Assembly (NCBI GenBank): GCA_947450025.1
Contig: CANFTW010000013.1
Span: 1-64,000 of the forward strand
Direction: 5' to 3'
Origin: Bacteroidota bacterium
GTDB lineage: Bacteria; Bacteroidota; Bacteroidia; B-17B0; Aurantibacillaceae
DNA: 64,000 bases
Positions within the stretch are counted from its first letter, which is position 1, and the number at the start of each line of letters is the position of its first letter. The position numbers and the translations under genes are program-made. Shown here piece by piece: positions 53,005-62,327 of this stretch. The notes beneath the pieces were generated by a model. It was not told where the DNA came from, ran no database searches, and saw nothing but the letters and a program-made list of their open reading frames with translations.

Positions 53005-54036
53005 TTAATGGATTTCGGAATATCGATAATCAGTTAAAAATTTAGTATCCGTTAATGTTTTTAAAAAGACAATAATGTCATTTTTTTCTTGAATAGTCAT
53101 CGTAATACCAGAGGATAACTGTGGATCGAGAGTTGGACTTGACACAATCCCTGAAATATAATGTGTTAAACATTGATCTAAAGTATAAAAACGGCCATCA
53201 TGCATATAAGGTGCTGTTTTTTCAATATTTCGTAATGAAGGTGTTTTAAATTTATACTTATCTAAGGGATTACCTGTAATTCTTGCTCTTCCACTATCGT
53301 GTAAAGCAATATTGACACTTAGTCCAATATTTCTAAAATTATAATCGCTGAATAAAGGTTCTTTATGGCAAGATGCACATTTTTGGACAAATAAGTTATA
53401 CCCTGATTGTTCTTGTGTTGTAAAATTATCTTTGCCAGATTTTACATTATCATATTTACTATTATAAGAATACATCGTCCCCATAAACTGAGCAATGGCT
53501 TTAAAAATACGCTGAGAATTAATCGTATCATTACCATACGCTTTTGTAAATAATTGTCGATACTTGTTACTAGTGGATAATTTTTGAATAACATTAGACA
53601 AAGACTCATTCATTTCCACTGGATTTGTGATGGGACCTAAAGGCATTACTTCTATATTTAAAATGCCTCCATCGTGCATGAAATAGGGATTCCAATTTAA
53701 ATTTTGAATGGCCGGAGCATTACGATTACCTAATAAGCCATTAATTCCATGGCTAAAATCATGACCCGAATTTGAAAATGCGGCAAATTGCTGATGACAT
53801 GAACCACATGAAATAGCGTTATTTGAAGATAGAATAGGGTCATAAAATAAATTTCGACCTAAAGTAAAGCCATCTAAGGTTAAAGGGTTATTATTGAAAT
53901 TATAATGAGGAGTAGGCCAACCTGGCGGAATAATTTCTTTGACGCTCTCTGCGGTAACTGCTGGCTTAATTTCAGGATCAACCGAACATGATACAATAAC
54001 TACTGCTAAAAAACTTATAAATAATATTTTTTTCAT
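53005..54036 (-). CDS. Di-heme cytochrome c peroxidase, MauG/MbnH-like lipoprotein
   Basis: A periplasmic di-heme protein of 343 residues with lipobox VSC (Cys17) and two CxxCH motifs: SCGSCHQQFAAF (~75) and KCASCHKEPLFS (~220). The TPSLRNIEKTAPYMHDGRFY segment (~270) and FMHDGGILNIEVMP (~118) are typical of the BCCP/MauG family. Such proteins reduce peroxide or, in the MauG/MbnH branch, oxidise residues of a partner protein. Its direct partner is the MbnP-like gene (one base between), so I infer that it acts like MbnH rather than as a simple peroxidase. Confidence 0.9.
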   Translation of the reverse strand: MKKILFISFLAVVIVSCSVDPEIKPAVTAESVKEIIPPGWPTPHYNFNNNPLTLDGFTLGRNLFYDPILSSNNAISCGSCHQQFAAFSNSGHDFSHGINGLLGNRNAPAIQNLNWNPYFMHDGGILNIEVMPLGPITNPVEMNESLSNVIQKLSTSNKYRQLFTKAYGNDTINSQRIFKAIAQFMGTMYSYNSKYDNVKSGKDNFTTQEQSGYNLFVQKCASCHKEPLFSDYNFRNIGLSVNIALHDSGRARITGNPLDKYKFKTPSLRNIEKTAPYMHDGRFYTLDQCLTHYISGIVSSPTLDPQLSSGITMTIQEKNDIIVFLKTLTDTKFLTDYRYSEIH

Positions 54037-54037
54037 G

Positions 54038-54820
54038 CTAATTAGTAACTGAAATTACAGAAAACATTGTTGCGTAATTATCTGCCATGGCGCTTGATTC
54101 ATTCCCAATACCTGTAATAACACTAGCAGTATTGAAATCAGAAAAATTGGGGCTTATAAACCATTTATATAAATCGGCTTGTAAACTTAATATTGGTGTA
54201 TGATTTTTTGTAACGATAGCATTGTTTGGAAATGATAAAGACACTTGTCTAATTCCTTTAAATTTTCCGCCATAACCTCCAATGTGGTATACTAGCTTTT
54301 TAGTTAGTTGAGTTGATTGAGGAGAATGTCCTTCCATTTTTGCCATAATATAACCAGTGTTCCAATCCCAAAACATATCATTTATAGGATCTAATGCTCC
54401 CGATTGCGCCCCAGAAAAATTTCTTACTGAATCTACACCAATTAAAAAATTAATAGAAGCATATTGCTCTGAAGGTATTTTTTTTACCATTAAGTGAAGT
54501 GTATTAGGATCCGCTTGATTAACAAAATAATAGCTTTCTGCTTCAGTATAAGTATGTCCAGAAACTGAAACTAATTTAACATTGCTAATATAGTATTTAA
54601 AAATATCGACTGAAAAAGTATCATTACTCGCACTAACATAAGTTGCAGTGCTTAAACTTAAAGGTGCGCCATTAACAACATTACCAATATGAATTTCTAA
54701 AAACCCAGTTGTATCGTTTACTATTGATGTTGGAAATGGTTCAGGTGGAGTAATGGTTTCTTTTTTACAAGATACTAAAAGACCCGAGAGAATAATAAGT
54801 AAAATAGAGATTTTTTTCAT
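54038..54820 (-). CDS. MbnP-family lipoprotein, partner of the di-heme protein
   Basis: Starting at MKKISILL (54820) gives a lipobox (GLLVSC, Cys18) and 260 residues. Segments GFLEIHIGNVVNG, FSVDIFKYYISNVKL, PINDMFWDWNTGYIMAKMEGHS and LVYHIGGYGGKFKGIR match the MbnP family. In methanotrophs MbnP is a copper-binding partner of the di-heme enzyme MbnH, which turns a Trp of MbnP into kynurenine. Trp candidates here are the two in FWDWNTG and one in LYKWFIS. An upstream in-frame ATG (54865) would add 15 residues before the signal and is rejected. Confidence 0.88.
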   Translation of the reverse strand: MKKISILLIILSGLLVSCKKETITPPEPFPTSIVNDTTGFLEIHIGNVVNGAPLSLSTATYVSASNDTFSVDIFKYYISNVKLVSVSGHTYTEAESYYFVNQADPNTLHLMVKKIPSEQYASINFLIGVDSVRNFSGAQSGALDPINDMFWDWNTGYIMAKMEGHSPQSTQLTKKLVYHIGGYGGKFKGIRQVSLSFPNNAIVTKNHTPILSLQADLYKWFISPNFSDFNTASVITGIGNESSAMADNYATMFSVISVTN

Positions 54821-54866
54821 GAACAAAACTTTCTCAAATTTACTGTTTTTTGAAATAAATAGCAAG

Positions 54867-56372
54867 TTACTCTACAAACCAACCAATTAAACGACGACGT
54901 AATTTGCTGGTGTAGGTTTGTGTTTGATAATCGGTATAATTATTAGTAGCATTAATACATTTAGCAAACTGTTTTACACGGTATTTGACTTCTTCATTTA
55001 ATAAATCAAATAATTCAAAAGCTTCATCAAAATCTGCTGCGTTATCTTTTATACGTCCAAAGTGGTCATCTAGTGACTGATCCAATACTGTTTGAGGTTT
55101 TAATCCTTTTCGTAAACATTGTAAATAACGCTCACGAACAATAAAAGCCTCGGCAGATGAATTTAAGAAACGAGCTTTAATGTCATCAGGTAACTCGTAA
55201 TCGTTTTCTAACTCATAATCCCACTCGTCTTTATAACGTTGTTCTAAATATAAATGTGGGGCTACAAATACATGTTTCCAATCAATAGGAAATTGCCATA
55301 AATTAAAACGCCTGGAGTTATTACCTAAATCAACAATACTAAATTTCTTTTTATGAGGCAGAACACGAGAACCACGACCAATCATTTGATGATACAATGT
55401 CAATGATTTGGTAGCACGATTTAAAATAATTGTTTCAACTTCAGGTTCATCAAAACCAGTGGTTAAAATACTTACTGAACTTAAAATACCATCTTTAGTG
55501 TTTCTAAACCAATCTAAAGTTTCTGCTCTATCTCGATCACTAAATGTGCTATCCAAATATCGAATAGGGTAGCCTTTTGCTTTAAATGAATTATATACTG
55601 CTATACTTGTTAAAATACCTGCATTAAATATTAGCGTTTTGGTTCCTTTTCCAATTTCTTCATAAGCATCTAATAACTTGCCTTGCATCATCGCTTGAGT
55701 ATATAACATCTCATGTGAACCCGTGGTAAACTCACCATTATTACCAACGCGCAAAGTACTTAAATTGACGTCGTTAGAGTAGGTAACTCCTTCGGCTAAA
55801 AAGCCTTGATCAATTAATGAAGCGATACTTTCTCCTACAATGATTTCTTTATAGGTTTGATAAAGAGGTAGCTTTTTATTACTACTTAAGGGTGTAGCTG
55901 TGACGCCAAGTATATTAACACTTTCAAAATAATGAAAAATTTTACGGAACGAATTATAGTGAGCCTCATCTACAATTACTAATCCAATATCTTCTAAAAA
56001 TTGTTCGTCCTCTTGTAAACGATTATTTAAGGTTTCTACTAAAGCAGTGAAACTTTGAAAATCACTTTGTTGTGTTAACGTTTTAACTTCAGAATTGATG
56101 ACCTTATTTTTAATACCAATACCCCCTAAAACATCAGAAGTTTGTTTACTTAACTCAATACGATGTGTTAAAATTAAAACTTTACGATTAAAATGATTGA
56201 TGTAACGTTTGGCTATTTCTGAAAAAATAATCGTTTTACCGCCACCAGTTGGCAACTGAAATAAAATATTTTCATTAGGCTTTGCATCTTTAAGCTTATT
56301 GAAAATAGTATTAACAGCCTCTTCTTGATAGGGGTATAATTGACGAGTTGATGTAGTTTCTTCTGTTTCCAA
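54867..56372 (-). CDS. DEAH-box SF2 helicase, RadD/type III-like
   Basis: The 501-residue protein has the SF2 helicase core: YPYQEEAV, QLPTGGGKTIIFSE (~40-53, Walker A), HRIELSKQ, VIVDEAHYNSF (DEAH, ~133), GVTATPLSS (TAT), FDEPEVETIILNR and QMIGRGSRV (motif VI). A further ~110 residues (WDYELENDYELPDD...) follow. It looks like the RadD/YejH family, which helps recombination and mismatch repair, but the match is inferred from layout. It is upstream on the same strand of the MbnP-type gene (46 bases) and probably not functionally related. No restriction or defence gene is adjacent. Confidence 0.88.
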   Translation of the reverse strand: METEETTSTRQLYPYQEEAVNTIFNKLKDAKPNENILFQLPTGGGKTIIFSEIAKRYINHFNRKVLILTHRIELSKQTSDVLGGIGIKNKVINSEVKTLTQQSDFQSFTALVETLNNRLQEDEQFLEDIGLVIVDEAHYNSFRKIFHYFESVNILGVTATPLSSNKKLPLYQTYKEIIVGESIASLIDQGFLAEGVTYSNDVNLSTLRVGNNGEFTTGSHEMLYTQAMMQGKLLDAYEEIGKGTKTLIFNAGILTSIAVYNSFKAKGYPIRYLDSTFSDRDRAETLDWFRNTKDGILSSVSILTTGFDEPEVETIILNRATKSLTLYHQMIGRGSRVLPHKKKFSIVDLGNNSRRFNLWQFPIDWKHVFVAPHLYLEQRYKDEWDYELENDYELPDDIKARFLNSSAEAFIVRERYLQCLRKGLKPQTVLDQSLDDHFGRIKDNAADFDEAFELFDLLNEEVKYRVKQFAKCINATNNYTDYQTQTYTSKLRRRLIGWFVE

Positions 56373-56469
56373 CGTTCAAAAAAATTAGCCTATAAACTTA
56401 GGATTTTTTTTGATTGAACAATATAAAACCTAGAAATAAAAAGTAAAGAGTTATTGACAATTTAATAAA

Positions 56470-57522
56470 TTATCTCATTATTGTAACATTACCTTTATAC
56501 TGTTTTTCTTTTCCATCATTAAAAATATAGAAGTAAGTTCCCGTTGGTAACTCATTTCCTAGATAAGTTCCATTCCAAGTGTTACTGTAGTTTGTCGCAT
56601 TAAACACCATCTTACCATAACGGTTATATATTTTTAAATTATTATCAGGATATTTTTCAACATTACCAATATAAAACACATCATTATCACCGTCGTTGTT
56701 AGGTGTAAAGGCACTATAAAAAAATAATAGCTCACCTCCTCGCACTGTAACCGTTATATCATCACTAGCATAACATCCATGTTGATCAACTGAATATAAG
56801 GTATATGTAGTATTAGTGGTTGGCCATGCATCTGGCTGCGCAGTTGAAATATATTTAATATTATATTCCGGTTGCCACCAATATGTTGTACCACCTGTTC
56901 CAATGAGAGTAATAGTATTTCCTTCATCAATTGTTGTATCTGCACCAGCACTAACATAAGGTGGTCTAAATGCAGTGACAGTTACCATTGAAACATTATT
57001 TGGACACAATCCATCTGATACAGTTAATGTATAAACAGTAGTTACCGATGGAGAAGCAAATGGCCTGACTGATGAGGAATTATCTAAACCCGAAGAGGGA
57101 GACCAACTATACGTATGAAAGGCATTATTATTATTGGAAGCACCTATAAACACACCTGTCATTTGACCATAGCAATATCCAGTATCAATACCTGCACCAA
57201 ACGTATATATTTTATCAATATTAATACTTTTTGTACTTGATACAATTGTTGTATCATAATCAGTAACCGTAAGTGTATAGGTAATATCTGAAGTAACTCC
57301 AATAGCTATAGGATTAGGAACAATGGATGAATTTAAATAAGTAGTAGGTAACCATTGAAATTTATATGGAGGGGTGCCGCCCGTTGCACTTGGAGCTGCA
57401 CCTAAAGTTACACTGTTATTAATACAAATTGTAATATTTGCACCTGCATGCGCAGTTAATTGTGCTAAAGCCTCATTAAAAAAACAAAGACAAGAAATAA
57501 TATACAAAAGTGCTTTTTTCAT
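56470..57522 (-). CDS. T9SS type B secreted protein
   Basis: The 350-residue protein has a signal peptide (YIISCLCFFNEALA) and two to three PKD/Ig-like repeats (YTLTVTDYDTTIV, VYTLTVSDGLCPN, TYTLYSVDQHGCY), then a C-terminal gliding-motility-associated type B (CHU_C) sorting domain: FYSAFTPNNDGDNDVFYIGN, NNLKIYNRYGKMVFNA, NSTWNGTYLG-like NTWNGTYLGNELPTGTYFYIF. It is exported by the type IX system and often attached by SprF-like partners. None is adjacent. It follows the DEAH helicase on the strand with a ~100-base gap. Confidence 0.92.
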   Translation of the reverse strand: MKKALLYIISCLCFFNEALAQLTAHAGANITICINNSVTLGAAPSATGGTPPYKFQWLPTTYLNSSIVPNPIAIGVTSDITYTLTVTDYDTTIVSSTKSINIDKIYTFGAGIDTGYCYGQMTGVFIGASNNNNAFHTYSWSPSSGLDNSSSVRPFASPSVTTVYTLTVSDGLCPNNVSMVTVTAFRPPYVSAGADTTIDEGNTITLIGTGGTTYWWQPEYNIKYISTAQPDAWPTTNTTYTLYSVDQHGCYASDDITVTVRGGELLFFYSAFTPNNDGDNDVFYIGNVEKYPDNNLKIYNRYGKMVFNATNYSNTWNGTYLGNELPTGTYFYIFNDGKEKQYKGNVTIMR

Positions 57523-57590
57523 TTACACAAATGTAAAAAAAGAAATGAAATGAACATGATTATTGAGGTTAAATGGCTAGTATAGTATAC

Positions 57591-58319
57591 CTACCAAATT
57601 TCAAAGTTATTATAAATCATAATCTTACCCCACTTCTCTTTGCCAAAATCTTTTTCAAGTTGTGTTTTTAACTCTTTGGTTTTATAAATTTTTTGCTTAG
57701 ACTTTTTTAGAGTCAGTATGTTCATTTCAGGTTTTACCATCTCAATGCTTTTTGCAAAATAAATGATTCCTCCATCCTCGGTTGCTAAACCCAAAATAGC
57801 ACCAGGTAAGCCTACAAAACTTTCTGGACCTGTTGATACTGAAATTTCAGAACAAAACCAAGCATATATTCTTGTAGAATCATTTGCTTGCCAAATAGCT
57901 TTACGACATGTATATCCACAAATAGTTCGTTTACTATCAGTCATTTTCCATTTAAATGATCTAACTGTATCAGAAATTAAAAATTGCTCCCCCCATATTT
58001 TTTTAACAGTAAAACGAGTATGGGTATTTAAATTTTGATAAACTTCATTTTTTGTGGTTGACCAACTCATACGGTCAACTAAATCACTCTCTTGCGGTTT
58101 AAAGGAGGTGAGCGAATCGTTAAAGTACAATTCAAATACATCTAATTTGTTTTTATCTTCCTCTCTTAACCATTCTTTAACATCACTATTATTTTTAAAT
58201 TTTTTATATAAATTAGTTTTACGTTCATAGGTAATTTTACCATAGGTGATTTGAGACATCACCGAAGATGACATCAACCAATAAACGAAAATGACGCAGA
58301 TTGCTGTTTTAATATTCAT
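57591..58319 (-). CDS. GLPGLI-family secreted protein
   Basis: The 242-residue protein has a signal peptide (VIFVYWLMSSSVMS) and the GLPGLI hallmark ESFVGLPGAILGLATEDGG (~174-190), with ICGYTCRKAIW and VYAWFCSEI-like RIYAWFCSEIS earlier, typical of the family. The role is unknown; GLPGLI genes usually neighbour TonB-type receptors. Here its first 11 bases overlap the 3' end of the receptor gene, so the two are translationally coupled. It may deliver or process the receptor's ligand. I infer only the association. Confidence 0.92.
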   Translation of the reverse strand: MNIKTAICVIFVYWLMSSSVMSQITYGKITYERKTNLYKKFKNNSDVKEWLREEDKNKLDVFELYFNDSLTSFKPQESDLVDRMSWSTTKNEVYQNLNTHTRFTVKKIWGEQFLISDTVRSFKWKMTDSKRTICGYTCRKAIWQANDSTRIYAWFCSEISVSTGPESFVGLPGAILGLATEDGGIIYFAKSIEMVKPEMNILTLKKSKQKIYKTKELKTQLEKDFGKEKWGKIMIYNNFEIW

Positions 58320-61047
58320 CTTCTTCTTTAACTTTATTACTATTAAACTTAAAAGTAGCTTTTAATAAAAAATAACGAGAAATAATATTTGTTTTAATAT
58401 CGGTAATGACATTACTGCTGATATCTCGATCAACACTGATATTTTGATTAAGCATATCATAAGCATAAAATCCTAAGATAAAACTCTCATTCTTTAAAAA
58501 CGTTTTTGATAGAGAAGCATTCCATACTAAGTAATTAATATTATAACCATTACTTCGCTTATTATTTATTGTATAATTAGCATCGCTTTCTAAGATAAAT
58601 TTCTTTGGTAATTTTGCCAGAATATTTCCACTTAACCCTTGAGAAGAGTAGGGTTTATTACTATTATTATTTAAGGTTGAAACAGATAGGTTGTATGAAT
58701 AAAACCCATTAACACCAGCTGAAAATTTATCAAAATTAACATTTACCGCTAGGCTCACGCTGCTTCTAATATCTTTTGTCGTATTCTCTAAACCATTAAT
58801 AAATATTTTATTACTTGCATAAGAGGCATTCCCATTTGGCTCTATAATTAATTTTTTCTTAAAAAATGGAATACTTGTTCCTATATAACCATTCACATTA
58901 TAGTTACCATTCACATTAATTGATTGAGAAACAGTTCGTCCAATCGTATCATAAGATGTTGCATTTGTAATATCATGATTGGTATAAATGTAATTAATAC
59001 CTAACCATGTATATTTTCCGCTAATCGATTTCCAGGAATTAAAATTTAATCCGACTTCATGGCTAAATGTTGGCAACAAATTTGGATTACCAATATTAAT
59101 AAAATTAGGATTGGAATTATCTCTTACAGGTTGTAATTGATTAATAGTAGGATTAAACGAACTTGTTTTATAATTAATATCAATGACTTTGCTATCCGAA
59201 AACTTATAACGAAGGGTTGAGAATGGCAGGATATTATTAAAATTTTGAGTAATATGTTGTGATTTAAATAAGTTGTTATTATTTACAAATACATTTCGCG
59301 CTTTAGTTCCAATGGTAAATCGCATTTTTTTAACCTCGTAAATAAATTTTAATCCAGCACGATTAATTTGTTTCACATTCACAAAATTATTTGTTAAGGT
59401 CGAATCAAGTTGATTGTACTCACCACCAATATTGTTAAGTGCCGTTTTGTTTTGTTTACTATTATAATACATGAAATCATAGGAGAGTTCAAGTTTTATT
59501 TTTTTAGTCAAAGGTTCAGTAAAAATAGCACCAGCTATATGGCTTTGATTTATATTGATACTTTTCTTTTTTTGATTAACTGGATTAAAGGATAAACTTG
59601 TGTCTGTATAAAAATAGTTATCTGTTTTTAAAATACCATCTGAATTATTTTCTGATAAAGTGTTTCCATAGCTTAATAAAAGTAACCGATCTTTTTTCTT
59701 AAAACGTTTACTGAGTTTTAAATTATTTGAGATATCGTAACCATCTCCTTTACTTGTTGTATTAATAGAAGTGTTTCTAGTTTTAACATTATCATTTCTT
59801 ATAAAATCTGTTTCATCAATACTAGCTGAACGATTAGATAATACTTTTATTTTAGAATTAAATGTAAAATCGGTTAACGAATCTATTTTTTGTTCGATAC
59901 CAACATTAATAGCATGAGCTTCATTTTTCTGAATGGATTCCGTCAAATTAGCCGATGTATAGCTGGTGTCGGTTAAAAAATACTGAGCTGTTTTTGTTGC
60001 TTTAGAATTGATTTGACTGCTATTATAGGAGTAGTTAATGTTTAATTTAGTGTTTTTAAAAATCTTATCTGTATAATAAAAACCAGATTTAATAGTTTGA
60101 GGAATTCCTAAGGTTTGATTATTAGAATAGCTCATATACATATCACCATTGTCATTTTGGCCTTGATTAAATTCGTTATTTAAACCATATTTAAATACAT
60201 CATCCCATCCAAAACTTGAATTTGGTGTGTTACTTGCTAAACCAAAAACCGAAACTTTTAATTTCTTTTTAAAATAATTGGATAAAGCTTCGCCTTCATA
60301 AAATTTTTGAAAATCACTTGCGCCACTGAGTTTACCGAAGTATCCTTTTTTAGCTTCATCTTTTAATTTTAAATTTAAAATCTTTTGAGTTTCTTCTCCA
60401 GTACTTGAATTAGCAACATCATCACTCTTCTTTTCATAAACTTGAACAGATTCTATTGCACTTGCATTTAAATTTCGAGTGGCCACTGTCGGGTCAGTTC
60501 CAAAAAACTCATCTCCATCAACCAATACTTTATCTACAGCTTTTCCTTGCGTTGTAATTTTACCATCCTTATCAACTTTTAATCCAGGTAATTTTTTTAA
60601 TAAATCTTCAACAGTGGCATTCGCTTTTGTTTTAAAAGAATCTGCTGTGTAAATTAAAGTGTCTCCTTTATAATATATAGGATCTTTAAAGGCAAAAATC
60701 GTAACTTCATCTAACGACACATTTTTAGGCTGCAAAATAATTTTACCAAAATCATATTCTAAATTTTTTTTATCTCCAAAGATAAAATAACCCATATCGG
60801 CAAACTTTGGATGAGAAATGACAACTTGATAGGTATCAATTGGTAATGATTGCAATTTGAAGTTTCCATTTTCATCTGTCCTTGTAAAATTAACAAGGGT
60901 TGAATCCATTAACTTAATAGCCATCACAACTGCATTTACTAATGGACCTTTGGCAACAGTATCTTGAACCTGACCTGCCACACTTAACTTCTGTGAAAAA
61001 GAAGAGATAGCACTTAATAATAAAACATAGAGTAAAAATCTCTTCAT
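58309..61047 (-). CDS. Outer-membrane beta-barrel receptor with CarboxypepD_reg-like domain
   Basis: The 912-residue protein has a signal peptide (YVLLLSAISSFS), a carboxypeptidase-regulatory-like domain (~20-105, AGQVQDTVAKGPLVNAVVMA), a plug-like segment (~140-225, VEDLLKKLPGLKVDKDGKIT, NASAIESVQVYEKKSDDV) and a barrel of about 22 strands to the end (OMP_b-brl_3 type). It probably takes up a ligand, perhaps with TonB; no TonB box is clear. A GLPGLI gene overlaps its 3' end by 11 bases. The C-terminal Phe typical of barrels is not visible; it ends KVKEEDEY. Confidence 0.9.
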   Translation of the reverse strand: MKRFLLYVLLLSAISSFSQKLSVAGQVQDTVAKGPLVNAVVMAIKLMDSTLVNFTRTDENGNFKLQSLPIDTYQVVISHPKFADMGYFIFGDKKNLEYDFGKIILQPKNVSLDEVTIFAFKDPIYYKGDTLIYTADSFKTKANATVEDLLKKLPGLKVDKDGKITTQGKAVDKVLVDGDEFFGTDPTVATRNLNASAIESVQVYEKKSDDVANSSTGEETQKILNLKLKDEAKKGYFGKLSGASDFQKFYEGEALSNYFKKKLKVSVFGLASNTPNSSFGWDDVFKYGLNNEFNQGQNDNGDMYMSYSNNQTLGIPQTIKSGFYYTDKIFKNTKLNINYSYNSSQINSKATKTAQYFLTDTSYTSANLTESIQKNEAHAINVGIEQKIDSLTDFTFNSKIKVLSNRSASIDETDFIRNDNVKTRNTSINTTSKGDGYDISNNLKLSKRFKKKDRLLLLSYGNTLSENNSDGILKTDNYFYTDTSLSFNPVNQKKKSININQSHIAGAIFTEPLTKKIKLELSYDFMYYNSKQNKTALNNIGGEYNQLDSTLTNNFVNVKQINRAGLKFIYEVKKMRFTIGTKARNVFVNNNNLFKSQHITQNFNNILPFSTLRYKFSDSKVIDINYKTSSFNPTINQLQPVRDNSNPNFINIGNPNLLPTFSHEVGLNFNSWKSISGKYTWLGINYIYTNHDITNATSYDTIGRTVSQSINVNGNYNVNGYIGTSIPFFKKKLIIEPNGNASYASNKIFINGLENTTKDIRSSVSLAVNVNFDKFSAGVNGFYSYNLSVSTLNNNSNKPYSSQGLSGNILAKLPKKFILESDANYTINNKRSNGYNINYLVWNASLSKTFLKNESFILGFYAYDMLNQNISVDRDISSNVITDIKTNIISRYFLLKATFKFNSNKVKEEDEY

Positions 61048-61165
61048 AAATTTTGCTTGATGCTAAAAATAATGAAGTTTATAATGCAGGAGTCATCATA
61101 AGGTGACAAAAAAAGTTAAATAAATATCTTTTAACGAACATTTTTATTCATTCATGACTAAAATA

Positions 61166-61178
61166 ATACGATTCGTAT
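61166..61178. promoter_or_regulatory. Short palindrome beyond gap
   Basis: ATACGA at 61166-61171 is the complement of 61173-61178 around one central base, 8 bases from the stop of gap. It is too short to be a terminator and could be an operator of the receptor gene upstream or chance. The surrounding 139-base gap (61048-61186) holds no gene. Confidence 0.3.
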
Positions 61179-61186
61179 GTATAATA

Positions 61187-62185
61187 TTAAAGTGATTGCA
61201 TCTTAATCACTAAATCAACTAAGCGGCTACTGTATCCGTATTCATTATCATACCATCCAATAATCTTAACTAAATTACCAACAACACTTGTAAAATCTGA
61301 ATCAAATACAACAGAGTGAGCATTTCCAATAACATCTGTTGAAACTAATGGATCTTCAGTATATTCTAAAATACCTTTTAAGTCTGTTTCAGAAGCTTGC
61401 TTAAATGCTAGGTTGATTTGTTCAACACTTGGGTATTGAGTTAATACGCAGGTAATATCTGTTAATGATCCGTCTGGCACTGGCACTCGCATTCCACATC
61501 CTCCTAATTTATTTTCTAAATCAGGAAAAATCTTACCTAATGCTTTAGCTGCACCAGTGCTTGTAGGTATAATACTCATAGCAGCCGCACGAGCTCTTCT
61601 TAAATCTTTATGCGGAGCATCATGTATACGCTGATCTCCAGTATAAGAGTGAACTGTCGTCACATAAGCTTCTTCGATACCCCATTGTTTTAAAACCTTT
61701 AACATGGGAGAAGCACAGTTCGTTGTGCAAGATGCATTAGAAACAATCGTGTCTGAGGCTAATAATAATTCATCATTAACTCCCATTACAATCGTTCTAA
61801 TATCGTCATCCTTAGCAGGTGCTGATAAAATAATTTTTTTGGCGCCAGCATTTAAATGTTTTTGAGCAGAAGGCTTATCTAAAAATTTCCCTGTAGCTTC
61901 AATAACCACATCAATATCTAATGCTTTCCAAGGCAATCCTTCAGGATCTTTAGAAGCGAATATTTTTATTTCTTTTCCATTAACATATAAATGATTTTCA
62001 TCATGAGTTACTTCAGCATTTAACCGACGATGAACAGAATCATATTTTAATAAATGAGCTAAAGTAGCCGAATCTGTAATATCATTAATAGCAACAATAT
62101 TAATATTAGGATTAGTAAATGCGCATCTAAAAAACACTCTTCCAATTCTTCCAAAACCATTGATGGCAATATTGATTTTTTTCAT
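61187..62185 (-). CDS. gap: Glyceraldehyde-3-phosphate dehydrogenase, type I
   Basis: Tetrameric glycolytic enzyme oxidising glyceraldehyde-3-phosphate with NAD+ and phosphate. The 332-residue protein has the NAD motif NGFGRIGRVFFR (~9-20), the catalytic ASCTTNC with Cys155-region (~151-157), HSYTGDQRIHDAPH (~178-191, catalytic His) and the C-terminal WYDNEYGYSSRLVDLV. It is intact and standard. It is divergent from the multicopper oxidase gene, separated by 142 bases. Confidence 0.97.
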   Translation of the reverse strand: MKKINIAINGFGRIGRVFFRCAFTNPNINIVAINDITDSATLAHLLKYDSVHRRLNAEVTHDENHLYVNGKEIKIFASKDPEGLPWKALDIDVVIEATGKFLDKPSAQKHLNAGAKKIILSAPAKDDDIRTIVMGVNDELLLASDTIVSNASCTTNCASPMLKVLKQWGIEEAYVTTVHSYTGDQRIHDAPHKDLRRARAAAMSIIPTSTGAAKALGKIFPDLENKLGGCGMRVPVPDGSLTDITCVLTQYPSVEQINLAFKQASETDLKGILEYTEDPLVSTDVIGNAHSVVFDSDFTSVVGNLVKIIGWYDNEYGYSSRLVDLVIKMQSL

Positions 62186-62327
62186 AACACGTCAGTTTAT
62201 TATTTTAGGACACGTAAATTTAAACAAATAAAAATGTTTTACCTCTAAAAAAGCTAGGTTAATCTCTTTATATTTTAGTTCACAAATAATTGATTTAGAT
62301 TTAACTTATCATTTTAACTAAAAAATT

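Noticed and set aside
54867..56372. Restriction-modification or defence helicase
   Set aside because: The helicase lacks adjacent methylase, nuclease or other defence genes, and fits a repair-type helicase.
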